NCBI GenBank assembly: GCA_045613065.1
Contig: JAZLAH010000040.1
Location: 1 to 8,832, forward strand
Direction: 5' to 3'
Length of the DNA: 8,832 nucleotides
DNA from: Fimenecus sp045613065
GTDB lineage: Bacteria > Bacillota > Clostridia > Oscillospirales > Acutalibacteraceae
Shown here: positions 1 to 6,103 of the stretch, in pieces
Numbering within the stretch: position 1 is the first letter of the stretch
How the letters are laid out: every line of letters begins with the position of its first letter
Translations under genes and position numbers: made by a program
Notes under the pieces: generated by a model
What the model saw: the letters and a program-made list of their open reading frames with translations, nothing else
Told to the model about the DNA's origin: nothing
The model's database searches: none

Positions 1-80
1 TTCTCAAGCTTTACAAAAGCTCCGAACTTTGTTAAACCGGTGACTGTACCCTCATGGACTGAACCGATGTCAATTTGCAT
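1..80 (-). CDS. yabR: S1 RNA-binding domain protein, YabR-like (partial, 5' end only)
   Basis: Only the first 26 or so codons are inside the window; the rest runs off the left edge. The visible protein begins MQIDIGSVHEGTVTGLTKFG and continues AFVKLE. This is the opening strand pattern of an S1 OB-fold (G-x-V-x-G-x-V-T-x-x-x-x-F-G-A-F-V), the nucleic-acid-binding fold of ribosomal protein S1 and of the small YabR/general stress protein 13 family. The start at 80 is preceded by AGGAGG with about 12 bases of spacing. A nearer ATG at 88-90 sits only two bases from that site and hits a stop after six codons, so it was not used. The gene follows divIC by about 20 bases and is probably in the same operon, as yabR follows divIC in Bacillus. 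The family and position fit YabR, but other S1 proteins cannot be excluded from so short a piece. Confidence 0.8.
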   Translation of the reverse strand, partial: MQIDIGSVHEGTVTGLTKFGAFVKLE

Positions 81-100
81 AAATCCGCATATCCTCCTAA

Positions 101-412
101 TTACACGCCGGGTGTAACATCATAGAACACTTTTTCACCAGGCATAATAAAGCCAAGCTTTTCACGAGCAATTTGTTCCATATACTCGCTTTTATCGTCG
201 CTGTCAACAATTGCCTGAAGACGGTCATTTTCTTCAATCTGCTCTTCATAAACAGCATTTTTCTGTTCTAAAACATCCTGACGTTCCTTAATAGAGAACT
301 GAAGACCAATGATAGTAATCACAAAATAACCAACGAGTAAAACAAGAGCCAAAGTAAGAATAAAACTTTTTGTCTGTTTAGCCTTTGGTGCTTTTGAATT
401 TGACTTAGCCAT
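101..412 (-). CDS. divIC: Septum formation initiator DivIC/FtsB-like protein
   Basis: This is a 103-residue bitopic membrane protein of the DivIC/FtsB family, which forms a complex with FtsL-type and DivIB/FtsQ-type proteins at the division septum. A short basic cytoplasmic tail (residues 1-16, rich in Lys) is followed by one membrane helix (about 17-37), a polar heptad-like coiled coil (about 40-72), and a conserved end with EYMEQIAREKLGFIMPGE. That ending is the diagnostic family motif: an A-R-E-x-L-G block followed by P-G-E. I placed the start at 412 because AGAAGGAG lies eight bases upstream; an in-frame ATG at 445 would add 11 residues without a comparable site. The start overlaps the yabQ stop by eight bases, so translation is probably coupled. 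In Bacillus the gene lies in the same yabP-yabQ-divIC-yabR order, which supports the name. Confidence 0.92.
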   Translation of the reverse strand: MAKSNSKAPKAKQTKSFILTLALVLLVGYFVITIIGLQFSIKERQDVLEQKNAVYEEQIEENDRLQAIVDSDDKSEYMEQIAREKLGFIMPGEKVFYDVTPGV

Positions 413-971
413 TGGTACCACTCCTTCTCTCTTCGGATGCATCATTTACCCGAACACACTTTTTAACATTTAAATTATACAACAAGTGTTTGTATAGTTT
501 CAAGAGGGTTTTTGATTTATTTTTAAGTTTTTTGGTTCTTTTTCGACTTTTTTCAAACTTTTTGTCGATATGACTTTTTATTCTCACAAAAATCCACTGA
601 AAAGGAAAAAGTAGAACAGCAAAAATCCTTTTAATCCACTTTTTTATCAATTCTGTTAAAAAGTTGCTGAAACTGAAAATTATCGCACCAAGAGAAAAGT
701 AGTAAACAGAAAATCCAACTCCTGCACCCATAAGCAGATAGAACCTGAATTGTCCTTCATTTACAGTTAAAAGAAATATGAAAAATGCAAAGCACAAAAG
801 TATACAGTAAAGCAAATCGAAAATTATTATAACTAATTTTTTAGAAGAAACACAAAGTCTTATCATCCTGAAAACATCATAAAAATTCCCCATTATAAAG
901 CCAAGACCTAAAGACAGAAGAAAGTTCTTCGTCTGAACGGCAAGACTCATGCCGTACAGATAATCCGTCAT
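405..971 (-). CDS. yabQ: Spore cortex biosynthesis membrane protein YabQ
   Basis: This 188-residue integral membrane protein belongs to the YabQ family, required for spore cortex formation in Bacillus, where it acts in the outer forespore membrane under mother-cell control. The N-terminal part is hydrophobic, with helices near residues 16-30, 46-69, 78-102 and probably 115-130. A family-type motif, G-N-F-Y-D-V-F-R-M-I-R (residues 28-38), lies between the first two helices. The C-terminal third (130-188) is very basic, including a run of Lys/Arg near 140-155, and is presumably cytoplasmic. Its ATG overlaps the yabP TGA in an ATGA arrangement, and AAAGGTGAT sits just upstream, so the pair is probably translationally coupled. 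The assignment rests on the motif, hydrophobic profile and gene order; sequence conservation in this family is low. Confidence 0.88.
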   Translation of the reverse strand: MTDYLYGMSLAVQTKNFLLSLGLGFIMGNFYDVFRMIRLCVSSKKLVIIIFDLLYCILLCFAFFIFLLTVNEGQFRFYLLMGAGVGFSVYYFSLGAIIFSFSNFLTELIKKWIKRIFAVLLFPFQWIFVRIKSHIDKKFEKSRKRTKKLKNKSKTLLKLYKHLLYNLNVKKCVRVNDASEERRSGTNG

Positions 972-1249
972 CGCATCACCTTTGCAAAGAAGCCTTTCGC
1001 CTGTGGTCGCACATCCGTATATGTAAGTGAGGATATGTCACCGTCCACAAGAAGCTCCGTCTGTTCAAGATTCAATTTTGTTATGTGAAGATTCCAACCT
1101 CTTATGGTCAATTCACCCAAATCCGTAACAGCAATTATTGTCTGTTCATCAAAGGACTCTATATCAGTAACCCCTGAAACAGATAATTTCTTTCTATCCT
1201 CCATAATTATACTGTGTGGTAATTTGACCATCTTTTTATCGTCTGTCAT
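968..1249 (-). CDS. yabP: Sporulation protein YabP
   Basis: This 93-residue soluble protein matches the YabP family, a sporulation protein needed with YabQ for normal spore morphogenesis in Bacillus; its biochemical role is unknown. Family landmarks are H12-S-I and E17-D-R near the start, then S-G-V-T-D-I-E-S-F-D-E (residues 25-35), L-G-E-L-T-I-R-G (44-51), the L-H-I-T-K-L-N-L block (54-61) and V-D-G-D-I (68-72). The length is normal. A strong ribosome-binding site, AAAGGAGGT, sits seven bases before the ATG. It overlaps yabQ by four bases. The gene normally just upstream in Bacillus (yabO/rqcP) is absent here; instead an unrelated cohesin gene with its own terminator precedes it, so yabP appears to begin the transcription unit. 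Confidence 0.93.
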   Translation of the reverse strand: MTDDKKMVKLPHSIIMEDRKKLSVSGVTDIESFDEQTIIAVTDLGELTIRGWNLHITKLNLEQTELLVDGDISSLTYTDVRPQAKGFFAKVMR

Positions 1250-1339
1250 AAAAAAACCTCCTTTACATAATAAATATGAAATGAAGGATGAATATAGAAT
1301 ACTGAAAAATGAATAATTTTAGAAATACGTTGCAATTAT

Positions 1340-1348
1340 ATTATATCA
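1340..1348 (-). promoter_or_regulatory. Candidate extended -10 promoter for the yabP operon
   Basis: On the minus strand the sequence reads TGATATAAT, an extended -10 element. The matching -35 position is only AT-rich and is not a good TTGACA. It lies about 90 bases upstream of the yabP ATG. In Bacillus yabP is driven by sigma-E; no convincing sigma-E element pair was seen by eye, so the true promoter may be different. Confidence 0.45.
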
Positions 1349-1384
1349 ACGACGCAGACCCTAATTTATTCATTATTCACTAAT

Positions 1385-1414
1385 AAAAAAAGACGGAGTC
1401 TTTTGGACTCCGTC
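1385..1414 (-). terminator. Rho-independent terminator of cohesin gene A
   Basis: A perfect nine-base stem (GACGGAGTC/GACTCCGTC at 1392-1400 and 1406-1414) with a five-base loop is followed, on the minus strand, by a run of seven T. It begins about 20 bases after the stop at 1435. It separates the cohesin gene from the sporulation operon. Confidence 0.93.
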
Positions 1415-1434
1415 ATAAAACTTTTGAGTTTTAA

Positions 1435-2244
1435 TTATGCGATAGCGTCTGTGTTAGGGATGCTTGGTGCTGTAACAGAATCATTCTTTAATGCTGTTAC
1501 CTTTGAATCCTTAACGTCACCACACATTGTGCACTTTAATTCGCTTAAGCCATTTTTGTCAGCTGTTGGCTTAACTGTGTCAACCCACTTGTATGCACAA
1601 GCAACTTTATTTGTTGCACGTGTTTCTGCATATTCACATACTGTACAGTTTCTTGTTTCAACACCTTCAGCCTGGCATGTAGCTGCCTTTGTAACAGCCC
1701 ACTTGCTCATTGTTTCGTGCTTGCATTCTGTTGGTTCTTCTGATGGCTTTTCAGTTGGCTTTTCTGTTGGAGCTTCTGTTGGCTTTTCTGTTGTAGCTTC
1801 TTCAGCAACTGTAACCTTAACTGAGCCCTTATCCATTGCTACTTCGTTGAGGTCAGCATCATAAGCTTCTGTAACATCAAGAGTAACATTAGCGTCGCCA
1901 GCCTTAATAGCTTCGAACTTCATTGTACAAACAACACCTGCTTTCTCAAATGTTGTAGCTGTAGCCATTGTAGCAATACCTGTTGCAACGTTAACTGTTG
2001 CACCAAGGTCACCAGCCTTCATTTCAACAGCCTTAAGAACTGATGAATCATAATTAACCTTGAGTGTAAGAACACCAAGACCTGATTTTTCAGAAAGCTT
2101 AACTGTAACTGTAACTGTGTCGCCAACCTTAACATCTGTCTTGTCAGCAGAAACTGTGAGCTTTGGTGCTGCAGCAGATACTACAAATGAGAACATACTG
2201 AAAACAACAAGAACTGCTAAAATAACGCTTGCAAATTTTTTCAT
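1435..2244 (-). CDS. Secreted cohesin protein with two Cys/His repeats (protein A)
   Basis: This 269-residue exported protein has a signal peptide (1 to about 25, ending VVSAAA), one cohesin-like beta-sandwich (about 27-147), a Thr/Pro/Glu linker (149-172), and two Cys/His repeats (174-252). The cohesin call rests on V-G-D-T-V-T-V-T-V-K-L (40-50), L-K-V-N-Y-D (61-66) and the M-K-F-E-A strand (108-112). Cohesins bind dockerins in cellulosome-like complexes. The repeats have paired CxxC motifs (C200/C203, C238/C241); the second unit has Thr where the earlier one has its first Cys. There is no dockerin and no membrane anchor: the protein ends SIPNTDAIA. The start at 2244 has AAGGAAGG eight bases upstream. 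Lysine is mostly AAG, whereas neighbour B mostly uses AAA, and the promoter is consensus; together these suggest high expression. Function is unproven; a carbohydrate-related adhesion or scaffold role is inferred. Confidence 0.85.
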   Translation of the reverse strand: MKKFASVILAVLVVFSMFSFVVSAAAPKLTVSADKTDVKVGDTVTVTVKLSEKSGLGVLTLKVNYDSSVLKAVEMKAGDLGATVNVATGIATMATATTFEKAGVVCTMKFEAIKAGDANVTLDVTEAYDADLNEVAMDKGSVKVTVAEEATTEKPTEAPTEKPTEKPSEEPTECKHETMSKWAVTKAATCQAEGVETRNCTVCEYAETRATNKVACAYKWVDTVKPTADKNGLSELKCTMCGDVKDSKVTALKNDSVTAPSIPNTDAIA

Positions 2245-2263
2245 TTTGATTACCTTCCTTTTA

Positions 2264-2303
2264 GGGCTTTGCCCAATATTTTATTTTGTTGCACAAATGC
2301 AAC
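2264..2303 (-). promoter_or_regulatory. Structured 5' leader of cohesin gene A (two hairpins)
   Basis: On the minus strand two stem-loops stand between the promoter and the ribosome-binding site. One is GTTGCA-TTTG-TGCAAC (2288-2303) and the other is GGGC-AAA-GCCC (2264-2274). Neither is followed by a T run, so they are not terminators. They may stabilise the message or affect ribosome access; they match no riboswitch known to me. Confidence 0.5.
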
Positions 2304-2341
2304 CAGCAAATTCATGCATAATTGCATAAATTATTAGCCTG

Positions 2342-2370
2342 ATTATAGCACAATGGTTTTCAAGTGTCAA
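2342..2370 (-). promoter_or_regulatory. Consensus sigma-A promoter of cohesin gene A
   Basis: On the minus strand the -35 is TTGACA (2365-2370), the spacer is exactly 17 bases, and the -10 is TATAAT (2342-2347) preceded by TGC, making it an extended -10. Both hexamers are perfect. The predicted leader is about 90 bases long. It is the strongest promoter visible in the window. Confidence 0.92.
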
Positions 2371-2404
2371 CAATTTTAAAACAGTTTAACAAATTTTTAA
2401 TATT

Positions 2405-3559
2405 TTAAAATTTTACCTTACCTACCACATATTGGAGAATCAATCTAGCATCAGTTGCACCGATATCACCATTCTTATTTGTGTCAGCAGCAAGTTTTTG
2501 TGCAGGAGTAAGTTCAACAAGTCCTGCAACATAACGCAATACTATACGAGCATCAACTGCTGTAATATGACCATCTTCATTAACATCGCCCAACTTATAA
2601 GTAACAACTACTGGAATCTCATTTGTATCAAGAACTTTTCCACAAACTGTACATTTTTTCTGTTCAAGTCCTGGTTCTGTTTTTGTAGGATTTTTTACAG
2701 TTTCCCACTTACCTTCAGTATGACCTGTTGCAGGAATTTCTGTTTCTTTGCCTTTATAATCACAATTCTTACATTGTTCAACTTTTTTACCTACTTCTTC
2801 GCAACTTGCTTTCTTAGTTACAACTTCCTTTATATCGTGAGCAAGTGCAGGGATTGTTGTCTCATCATAAGTCTGTTCACAAACGATACACAACTTTCCT
2901 TTTTTACCTGGTTCTTTACAAGTTGTCTCTTTAATTACAAGTTCAACTCCATTATGAGGAAGTTTAGGAATAACAATATCTGTCTTCGAGCCACATTCAT
3001 TACATGTTTCCACTTTCTTACCTTCTGCTGAACAAGTAGGGTCAGAAACATTCGTCGTTGTTTTTTCAGCATGTGGACAAATAATTGTTACAGTGTCGTT
3101 CTTAAAACTGTCGTTAACTTCGCTTGTAACATTTTTTCTTTGACTATCAGCAATATAATATACTTCTTTTGCTTCAAGTGAGATTTTGCCACCTCTTTTT
3201 AACACCTCAAACTGAGCAGTAAAAAGAACAGCTTCATCTCTAAGTCTATCTACGTGAACACCTGCGTACAATGCTTTATTTTTTTCATATTCCGCATTCA
3301 CTATTGGTTGCATACTTTCTTCAATCGGCGCCATTGAAACAAGCTTAAAAAAATCATTATCATATATAAGATAAAGTGTTGCAGCAATAAGAGATGATTT
3401 TTCTTTCACCTTTACTTCAACTGTAATAATATCTCCTGCTTTTGCATTTGCAGTATTGTTTACTGTCATTGAAATATCAGGTACTGCTGCATAAGAAACT
3501 ATCGCAAATGAACTCAACGCAATAATCATTGCAATAATCACACATAATGTCTTTTTCAT
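2405..3559 (-). CDS. Secreted cohesin-dockerin adaptor protein with four Cys/His repeats (protein B)
   Basis: This 384-residue protein combines a signal peptide (1 to about 24), a cohesin-like domain (about 26-160), four Cys/His repeats (161-318) and a C-terminal type I dockerin (323-383). The dockerin has both calcium loops: D325, N327, D329, H331, D336 and D359, N361, N363, D365, D370, each followed by a similar helix (A-R-I-V-L-R-Y-V and A-R-L-I-L-Q-Y-V). A cohesin and a dockerin in one chain is the hallmark of an adaptor scaffoldin, able to dock to one partner and hold another. Repeats follow C-x(9)-C-x-x-C, then I-P and a His; the fourth unit lacks the first Cys. The mature protein has twelve cysteines, unusual for an exported Firmicutes protein. 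It starts 27 bases after the GH3 stop with AAAGGAAAGG upstream, so they probably share a message. Which dockerin it binds is unknown. Confidence 0.88.
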   Translation of the reverse strand: MKKTLCVIIAMIIALSSFAIVSYAAVPDISMTVNNTANAKAGDIITVEVKVKEKSSLIAATLYLIYDNDFFKLVSMAPIEESMQPIVNAEYEKNKALYAGVHVDRLRDEAVLFTAQFEVLKRGGKISLEAKEVYYIADSQRKNVTSEVNDSFKNDTVTIICPHAEKTTTNVSDPTCSAEGKKVETCNECGSKTDIVIPKLPHNGVELVIKETTCKEPGKKGKLCIVCEQTYDETTIPALAHDIKEVVTKKASCEEVGKKVEQCKNCDYKGKETEIPATGHTEGKWETVKNPTKTEPGLEQKKCTVCGKVLDTNEIPVVVTYKLGDVNEDGHITAVDARIVLRYVAGLVELTPAQKLAADTNKNGDIGATDARLILQYVVGKVKF

Positions 3560-3586
3560 CTTAACAAATCCTTTCCTTTGATAAAT

Positions 3587-6007
3587 TTATTTATACTTTT
3601 TCATACAAAGTTTCATTACAAAACTTGCATTTCTCTGCATTTCATAAAGTGTAATGCCGTCTTTTTTACCATAAGTCTTTAAAAGAGTTCCGTCAGGCTT
3701 ACCATTAGTTACTCTATCACCGCCTGGCATAAGAACATTTACACCTGCTCGGACTCTGTATGCCTGGTCACGCATTTCAGGGAATTCCTGACTCTTTGAT
3801 GGACGCATCCACCAATCTGTCATTACAAGACCATCAAATCCCCATTCCTCACGAAGAATTCTTTCACAGAGTTCATAGTTATAATGACCCCAGACACCAT
3901 TAATTTTATTGTACGATGTCATAATTGTATTTGGTTTTGCTGTTTTTACACAGATTTCAAAACCTTTAAGGTAAATTTCTCTTAATGCTCTTTCAGAGAG
4001 TCTTGAATCGTTACCTGTTCGGTTAACTTCCTGATTATTACAAGCATAATGCTTTGGACAAGCACTTCCGCCACTTGCCTGAATACCCTTTACTGCTGCT
4101 GCACCGATTAAACCTGTTACAACTGGGTCTTCTGAATAATATTCAAAGTTTCGACCACAAAGGTGACTACGATGAATGTTCATACCAGGAGCTAAAAGAA
4201 TGTCACTTCCCTTTTCTCTTAATTCTTCACTAATCTTACTATACACCTTTTCAACAAGTTCTGTATTAAATGTACTTGCAAGAGCAGTTCCGTTAGGAAT
4301 AAGTGAACAATATGATAAAAGTCTAATACCTGATGGTCCATCAGTAGTAATCATTGGTGGAATTCCCTTATCACGAAGACTCTGCAAGATACCACCCATA
4401 GCACCTGCATTACCCTTTGCGCCAAGAGGGCTATCCATTTTATAGTCACCACGGGAAATTGCCTCTAATTCATCAAGGCTTAACTGTGCAACGAAATCTT
4501 CCATTGACACTTTTCCTGATTCAACATCAGACAACTTATATCCCTTATCGCCTGTAATTGCAACACCTTCACCGATGTTATCAAGTATAACCTGTTTCAA
4601 ATCATACTGACGAGTTCTTACAGGTCTTTTCTCAAGTCCATTTTCTGTATTTACAAATCTGTCAAATGACACTTGTGGTGCCGATGCCTGTTTAAGCTTT
4701 AATGCTTCAACTGTTTCATCCTGATAATAACTCCATACCTTTTCAGCATCACGTACATTGTTACCAATACAAAGGGCATATTCACCCTTTTCCATAACAT
4801 AAGAGAAAGCATATCCGCTTGCACCATTATCATCATAAGACCAAAAACGTTCAGCAGGAACTACTATTTCTACAGTTTCACTTTCACCGGCTTTGAGTTC
4901 CTTTGTCTTAGCAAATGCTACAAGTTCCTTTGCAGGATTTCCAAGCTTTCCACATGGTTTTGAAACATAAACCTGAACAACCTCTTTACCTGCATATTCA
5001 CCTGTATTCTTTACAGTACATTTTACTGTAACGCCATCGTCATTCTGTTCTGCACTATCAAAAGTGATATCGAATGTTGTATATGACAAACCGTATCCAA
5101 AAGGATAAACAACTGCATCCTTATTGAATGTTTCAAAGTAACGATAACCAACATAAATATCTTCTTCATATACATTTACATCACGATTACCGAAATTTGC
5201 TGATGATGAATAATCTTCATATTTTCTTGCAACAGTGTCAGTAAGCTTACCACTTGGGCTAACCTTACCACAAAGCAAGTCAGCAACAGCATTACCGCTT
5301 TCCATACCGCCCTGCCATACTATCATAACCGCTCCGATTTTCTTGCCGAATTCACGAAGCCAGCTCATATCCATAACTGAACCGATATTAAGAAGCAATG
5401 TAATATCATCGAACTGTTCACAAACTCTATGTAACGCCATTCTTTCTTCATCAGTTACATAAAAACTGCCTTTTTCAAGAGCATTCTCTCTATCCTCACC
5501 TGATGAACGACCAATAACAAAAACTGCTTTATCACTATTCGCCTTTGCTTTTTTTACAATATCTGCATTAAGTGGCATTTCAGGATAACATCTTGGCCAA
5601 TGCCCCCAAACACCGTGGTCAATAGGGTTTTCCATGCACCATTTTTCATACACATCTGAAAGTTCTGTATTAAGACACAAATCCCCACAATTTTTAAGTC
5701 CTTCAATAAGATTTATGCCATAAGGTTTTTTAACGTCGCCACCTGAACCGTAGCCAGTATAAAACCAATCATTCTGCACTCTGCCGAAAACAGCGATTTT
5801 TTCGCCTTTCTTAAACGGAAGAACTCCATTATTTTCAAGAAGAACTGCAGTTTCGGATGCTGCATCTCGTAAAACTTCAGGCATACCGTCAGTGATAGTC
5901 ACTTCGCCAAGAGCCTCTAAAGCTTCTTCCTGTGAAACGTCTGCACCTGCAATTTTCATCCCTAATTTCATTGCTGCTACAACAATTTTTTCAGTAAATT
6001 TTGGCAT
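3587..6007 (-). CDS. Domain-permuted GH3 beta-glycosidase, cytoplasmic
   Basis: This 806-residue enzyme belongs to glycoside hydrolase family 3, retaining enzymes that remove terminal beta-linked sugars; a beta-glucosidase is most likely, but specificity is not readable. The domain order is permuted. The alpha/beta sandwich comes first (about 47-305, with S169-G-E171-D-R, E171 being the likely acid/base), then the fibronectin-III-like domain (about 325-415), then the TIM barrel (about 500-800). The barrel holds T555-D-G-P-S-G-I-R, G618-R-N-F-E, K652-H-Y and V728-M-T-D-W-W, with D731 the likely nucleophile. The usual order is barrel, sandwich, FnIII; the swapped order is known from Butyrivibrio and Ruminococcus enzymes. 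No signal peptide is present, so it should act inside the cell on imported oligosaccharides. GGAG lies seven bases before the ATG. All key residues look intact. Confidence 0.94.
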   Translation of the reverse strand: MPKFTEKIVVAAMKLGMKIAGADVSQEEALEALGEVTITDGMPEVLRDAASETAVLLENNGVLPFKKGEKIAVFGRVQNDWFYTGYGSGGDVKKPYGINLIEGLKNCGDLCLNTELSDVYEKWCMENPIDHGVWGHWPRCYPEMPLNADIVKKAKANSDKAVFVIGRSSGEDRENALEKGSFYVTDEERMALHRVCEQFDDITLLLNIGSVMDMSWLREFGKKIGAVMIVWQGGMESGNAVADLLCGKVSPSGKLTDTVARKYEDYSSSANFGNRDVNVYEEDIYVGYRYFETFNKDAVVYPFGYGLSYTTFDITFDSAEQNDDGVTVKCTVKNTGEYAGKEVVQVYVSKPCGKLGNPAKELVAFAKTKELKAGESETVEIVVPAERFWSYDDNGASGYAFSYVMEKGEYALCIGNNVRDAEKVWSYYQDETVEALKLKQASAPQVSFDRFVNTENGLEKRPVRTRQYDLKQVILDNIGEGVAITGDKGYKLSDVESGKVSMEDFVAQLSLDELEAISRGDYKMDSPLGAKGNAGAMGGILQSLRDKGIPPMITTDGPSGIRLLSYCSLIPNGTALASTFNTELVEKVYSKISEELREKGSDILLAPGMNIHRSHLCGRNFEYYSEDPVVTGLIGAAAVKGIQASGGSACPKHYACNNQEVNRTGNDSRLSERALREIYLKGFEICVKTAKPNTIMTSYNKINGVWGHYNYELCERILREEWGFDGLVMTDWWMRPSKSQEFPEMRDQAYRVRAGVNVLMPGGDRVTNGKPDGTLLKTYGKKDGITLYEMQRNASFVMKLCMKKYK

Positions 6008-6037
6008 AACAAATCTCCTTTTTTATTCGTAACTTTC

Positions 6038-6066
6038 ATTTTATCACATAACTTTTTGCTTTTCAA
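6038..6066 (-). promoter_or_regulatory. Sigma-A promoter of the GH3-cohesin/dockerin operon
   Basis: On the minus strand TTGAAA (6061-6066) and TAAAAT (6038-6043) are separated by 17 bases, with TGA before the -10 making it extended. The -35 begins right after the upstream terminator's T run. The message would start about 25 bases before the GH3 ATG. No clear operator palindrome was seen. Confidence 0.82.
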
Positions 6067-6069
6067 TAG

Positions 6070-6096
6070 AAAAAGACAGGCCGAACCTGTCTTTTT
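6070..6096 (-). terminator. Rho-independent terminator of cohesin gene C
   Basis: The stem GACAGG/CCTGTC (6075-6080 and 6086-6091) has a five-base loop and is extended by five A:T pairs on each side. The minus-strand transcript ends in TTTTTCT. It starts only a few bases after the stop at 6104 and abuts the GH3 promoter, so the two transcription units are separate. The A/T symmetry would also allow termination from the other direction, but no plus-strand gene is present. Confidence 0.9.
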
Positions 6097-6103
6097 TTAC
6101 TAT

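Noticed and set aside
1403..1864. Open reading frame on the plus strand across the 3' half of cohesin gene A
   Set aside because: It is the mirror of a well-supported minus-strand gene, starts inside that gene's terminator hairpin, and encodes a Ser/Val-rich chain created by the Thr/Pro/Glu linker codons.
2245..2335. Riboswitch or attenuator in the leader of cohesin gene A
   Set aside because: The hairpins are short, neither is followed by a T run, and no conserved aptamer core was recognised.
2371..2404. Terminator after the cohesin-dockerin gene
   Set aside because: The stretch is almost purely A and T with short dyads and no G/C stem, so no rho-independent terminator can be claimed; read-through into gene A is possible.
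2432..3031. Long plus-strand open frame opposite the cohesin-dockerin gene
   Set aside because: The translation is rich in Cys, Phe and Asn in a pattern produced by the opposite strand's Lys/Glu codons, it has no ribosome-binding site, and the minus-strand gene has clear domains.
1435..3559. Recent tandem duplication giving cohesin proteins A and B
   Set aside because: The shared architecture is clear, but DNA and protein sequences are too diverged by eye, with different repeat numbers and codon use, to support a recent event.
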